A stretch of 64,000 nucleotides of DNA from Streptomyces sp. A 4/2 (GTDB lineage Bacteria > Actinomycetota > Actinomycetes > Streptomycetales > Streptomycetaceae). The DNA is taken from NCBI RefSeq assembly GCF_940670765.1, contig NZ_CALNVW010000043.1:119282-183281 (forward strand), given 5' to 3'. The notes under the pieces were generated by a model. It was given only the letters and a program-made list of their open reading frames with translations. It was not told the DNA's origin and did no database searches. The translations under genes and the position numbers were made by a program. Numbering within the stretch: the first letter of the stretch is position 1; each line of letters opens with the position of its first letter. This document shows positions 62,708-64,000 of the stretch, piece after piece.

Positions 62708-64000
62708 ATGCTCTTCGACTTCACGCACGACCACGACGGTGAACGGCTCAGAGGTGTGTACGGCGGTGATCCTTCCGGGGTCACCGCCGTGGTGCTGCAT
62801 GGCGCAGGCACCAGCAGCACGGAGCGACTGCTGCCGCTGGTACGGGAGTTCGTGGCCCAAGGCTGTCGAGGAATCGCCTTCGACTTCTCCGGGCACGGCG
62901 AAAGCACCGGCAAACTGAGCGAGTTAAGCCTGCTGCGACGGTTCGAGCAGGCCGTCGCGGTGATCGACGCGTACGCGGGGGCGGATGGGCCGCTGGTCCT
63001 GGTGGGGTTCAGCATGAGCGGGCAGACAGTGGCGGACCTCGTTCGGTACTACGGGGATCGGGTGGCGGCGCTGGGGCTGTGCGCGCCCGCCGTGTATACG
63101 GCCGAGGTGTGGGATGTGCCCTTTGGAAACGGGAACGGCAGGTTCAGCAGTATTATCCGGCGGCCGGACAGCTGGCGGGAGGCACCCGCGCTTCAGGTGC
63201 TGCAGGCGTACGAGGGACGGGCTGTGCTCGCCGTGCCGGGCACCGACGCGGTGATCCCGCCCGCGGTGACCGAGTCCGTACAGGACGCGCTGACCGCGCG
63301 CGCCCAGTACACGCGGTTCGACCTTCCGGACGCACAGCACCAGCTGGGAATGTGGTTCCGCGACCACGGCGACGACCGGCGGGACTTCGTGGAGGCCGTG
63401 CTGACCGGCCTCGACGACCGTGGCTGGACGGCCACCCGCGAGTGGGTGGCCAAGCAGCTCGTCGACGGCCGCTCGGTCACCGACTTGCGCCTCCTGTCCG
63501 GTGGCTGGAGCTCCCAGATGCGCCGACTCACGCTCGACGACGCCACGGACCTTGTGCAACGGACCTTTGTGAAGCCTTTCTTCCGCCACGCAGGGCCCGG
63601 TCTGCTGGCCCGCGAGGCGTCCGTCCTGGCGCTGCTCGCCGGGCAGGAAGGCATCCCGGCGCCCGAGTTCGTAGCCGTGGATGCCACGGCCGAACACTGC
63701 GACCACCCGACCCTGTTGATGTCCGCGCTGCCGGGTCGCGTCCGTGTGGACGAGGACGACCTCGACCGGCGTCTGGACCTGCTCGCAGCCCAGCTCGTCC
63801 GCGTCCACGGCGTCGTACCGGCCGAAAGACCGCGCACGTACCAGGCGTGGACGTCCCCGGAGCGTGTCCGGTCCCCGGACGGCCACCTGTGGGAGCGTGC
63901 CGTGGACGTGATCCGCCGCGATCCGCCGCCGTACGAAGGCTGCTTTCTGCACCGCGACTTCCATCCCGGGAATGTGCTCTTCACGGGAGCCGGGCCCAAA
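62708..64000 (+). CDS. Alpha/beta hydrolase fused to APH-type phosphotransferase (runs off the window)
   Basis: At least 430 residues from ATG 62708 (AGGGGAC upstream), open to the window end with no stop. Residues ~1-235 are an alpha/beta hydrolase: VVLHGAGTS, FDFSGHGESTG, nucleophile elbow LVGFSMSGQ (Ser about 100), late His in PDAQHQLG. From ~245 an aminoglycoside/choline-kinase-like domain follows: LLSGGWSSQMRRLTL, TFVKPF (ATP Lys), and the catalytic Brenner loop FLHRDFHPGNVLF at about 412-424, where HRD supplies the Asp. The activation DxD segment lies beyond the edge. I checked the frame codon by codon at several points across the join. Confidence 0.8.
   Translation, partial: MLFDFTHDHDGERLRGVYGGDPSGVTAVVLHGAGTSSTERLLPLVREFVAQGCRGIAFDFSGHGESTGKLSELSLLRRFEQAVAVIDAYAGADGPLVLVGFSMSGQTVADLVRYYGDRVAALGLCAPAVYTAEVWDVPFGNGNGRFSSIIRRPDSWREAPALQVLQAYEGRAVLAVPGTDAVIPPAVTESVQDALTARAQYTRFDLPDAQHQLGMWFRDHGDDRRDFVEAVLTGLDDRGWTATREWVAKQLVDGRSVTDLRLLSGGWSSQMRRLTLDDATDLVQRTFVKPFFRHAGPGLLAREASVLALLAGQEGIPAPEFVAVDATAEHCDHPTLLMSALPGRVRVDEDDLDRRLDLLAAQLVRVHGVVPAERPRTYQAWTSPERVRSPDGHLWERAVDVIRRDPPPYEGCFLHRDFHPGNVLFTGAGPK

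Overview
The window is 64 kb of very GC-rich DNA with strong third-position GC bias, many GTG starts, GTGA/ATGA stop-start overlaps, Tat and lipoprotein signals, a LAL-type LuxR regulator, mycothiol-type PIG-L deacetylase and a spore-type high-affinity hydrogenase locus. Together these point to a Streptomyces (or close relative) chromosome. Transposase scraps, frameshifted genes and accessory clusters suggest a chromosome arm rather than the core. No rRNA, tRNA, CRISPR array or replication origin was seen.

Region 1 (1-13.5 kb): a secreted serine protease, then a compact minus-strand RiPP (ribosomal peptide) locus in the order methyltransferase, 29-residue precursor, hairpin, radical SAM/SPASM enzyme, MFS exporter, full-length LanB dehydratase. 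A divergent 927-residue LAL regulator probably controls it. No LanC cyclase is present in the window, and I do not recognise this gene combination as a named class. An ArsR-type regulator plus MFS efflux pair with a clear operator follows.

Region 2 (13.9-37 kb): PIG-L deacetylase; TetR with an FtsX/ATPase ABC exporter and a duplicated operator; a four-gene coupled operon of two sugar-type ABC permeases, a Tat lipoprotein binding protein and a glycerophosphodiesterase, probably for glycerophosphodiester/glycerol-3-phosphate uptake; a DUF4232-like lipoprotein; a Tat-exported GH2 glycosidase with a palindromic operator; two NAD(P)-binding oxidoreductases; a secreted SH3-like protein; a GltB-like FMN protein; and a TetR/SRPBCC pair whose paired operators overlap the SRPBCC start codon.

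Region 3 (36.5-41 kb): a decayed stretch with an SDR gene bracketed by paired GTTGGCCA repeats, several frameshifted genes and one intact GNAT gene.

Region 4 (41.1-57.4 kb): a complete aerobic high-affinity group 1h (old group 5) [NiFe]-hydrogenase locus. The minus operon runs small subunit, large subunit, NifU/Rieske-like protein, DUF5947-like, DUF6084-like, a 470-residue unknown, a 39-residue membrane peptide, a 70-residue hydrophilic peptide, endopeptidase, a HypC-HypF fusion, HypC, HypD, HypE, DUF6390-like. hypA-hypB are divergent, and hypX (CO ligand synthesis in air) lies beyond them. Most junctions overlap by four bases, so the unknown proteins are likely made in step with the enzyme and serve its electron transfer or assembly.

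Region 5 (57.5-64 kb): ISL3 and Tn3 transposase remnants, a GNAT protein, a Tat-exported alpha/beta hydrolase, XRE and integrase-like remnants, a pterin dehydratase with a frame-breaking C7 run, and at the right edge the start of an alpha/beta-hydrolase fused to an aminoglycoside-phosphotransferase-type kinase.
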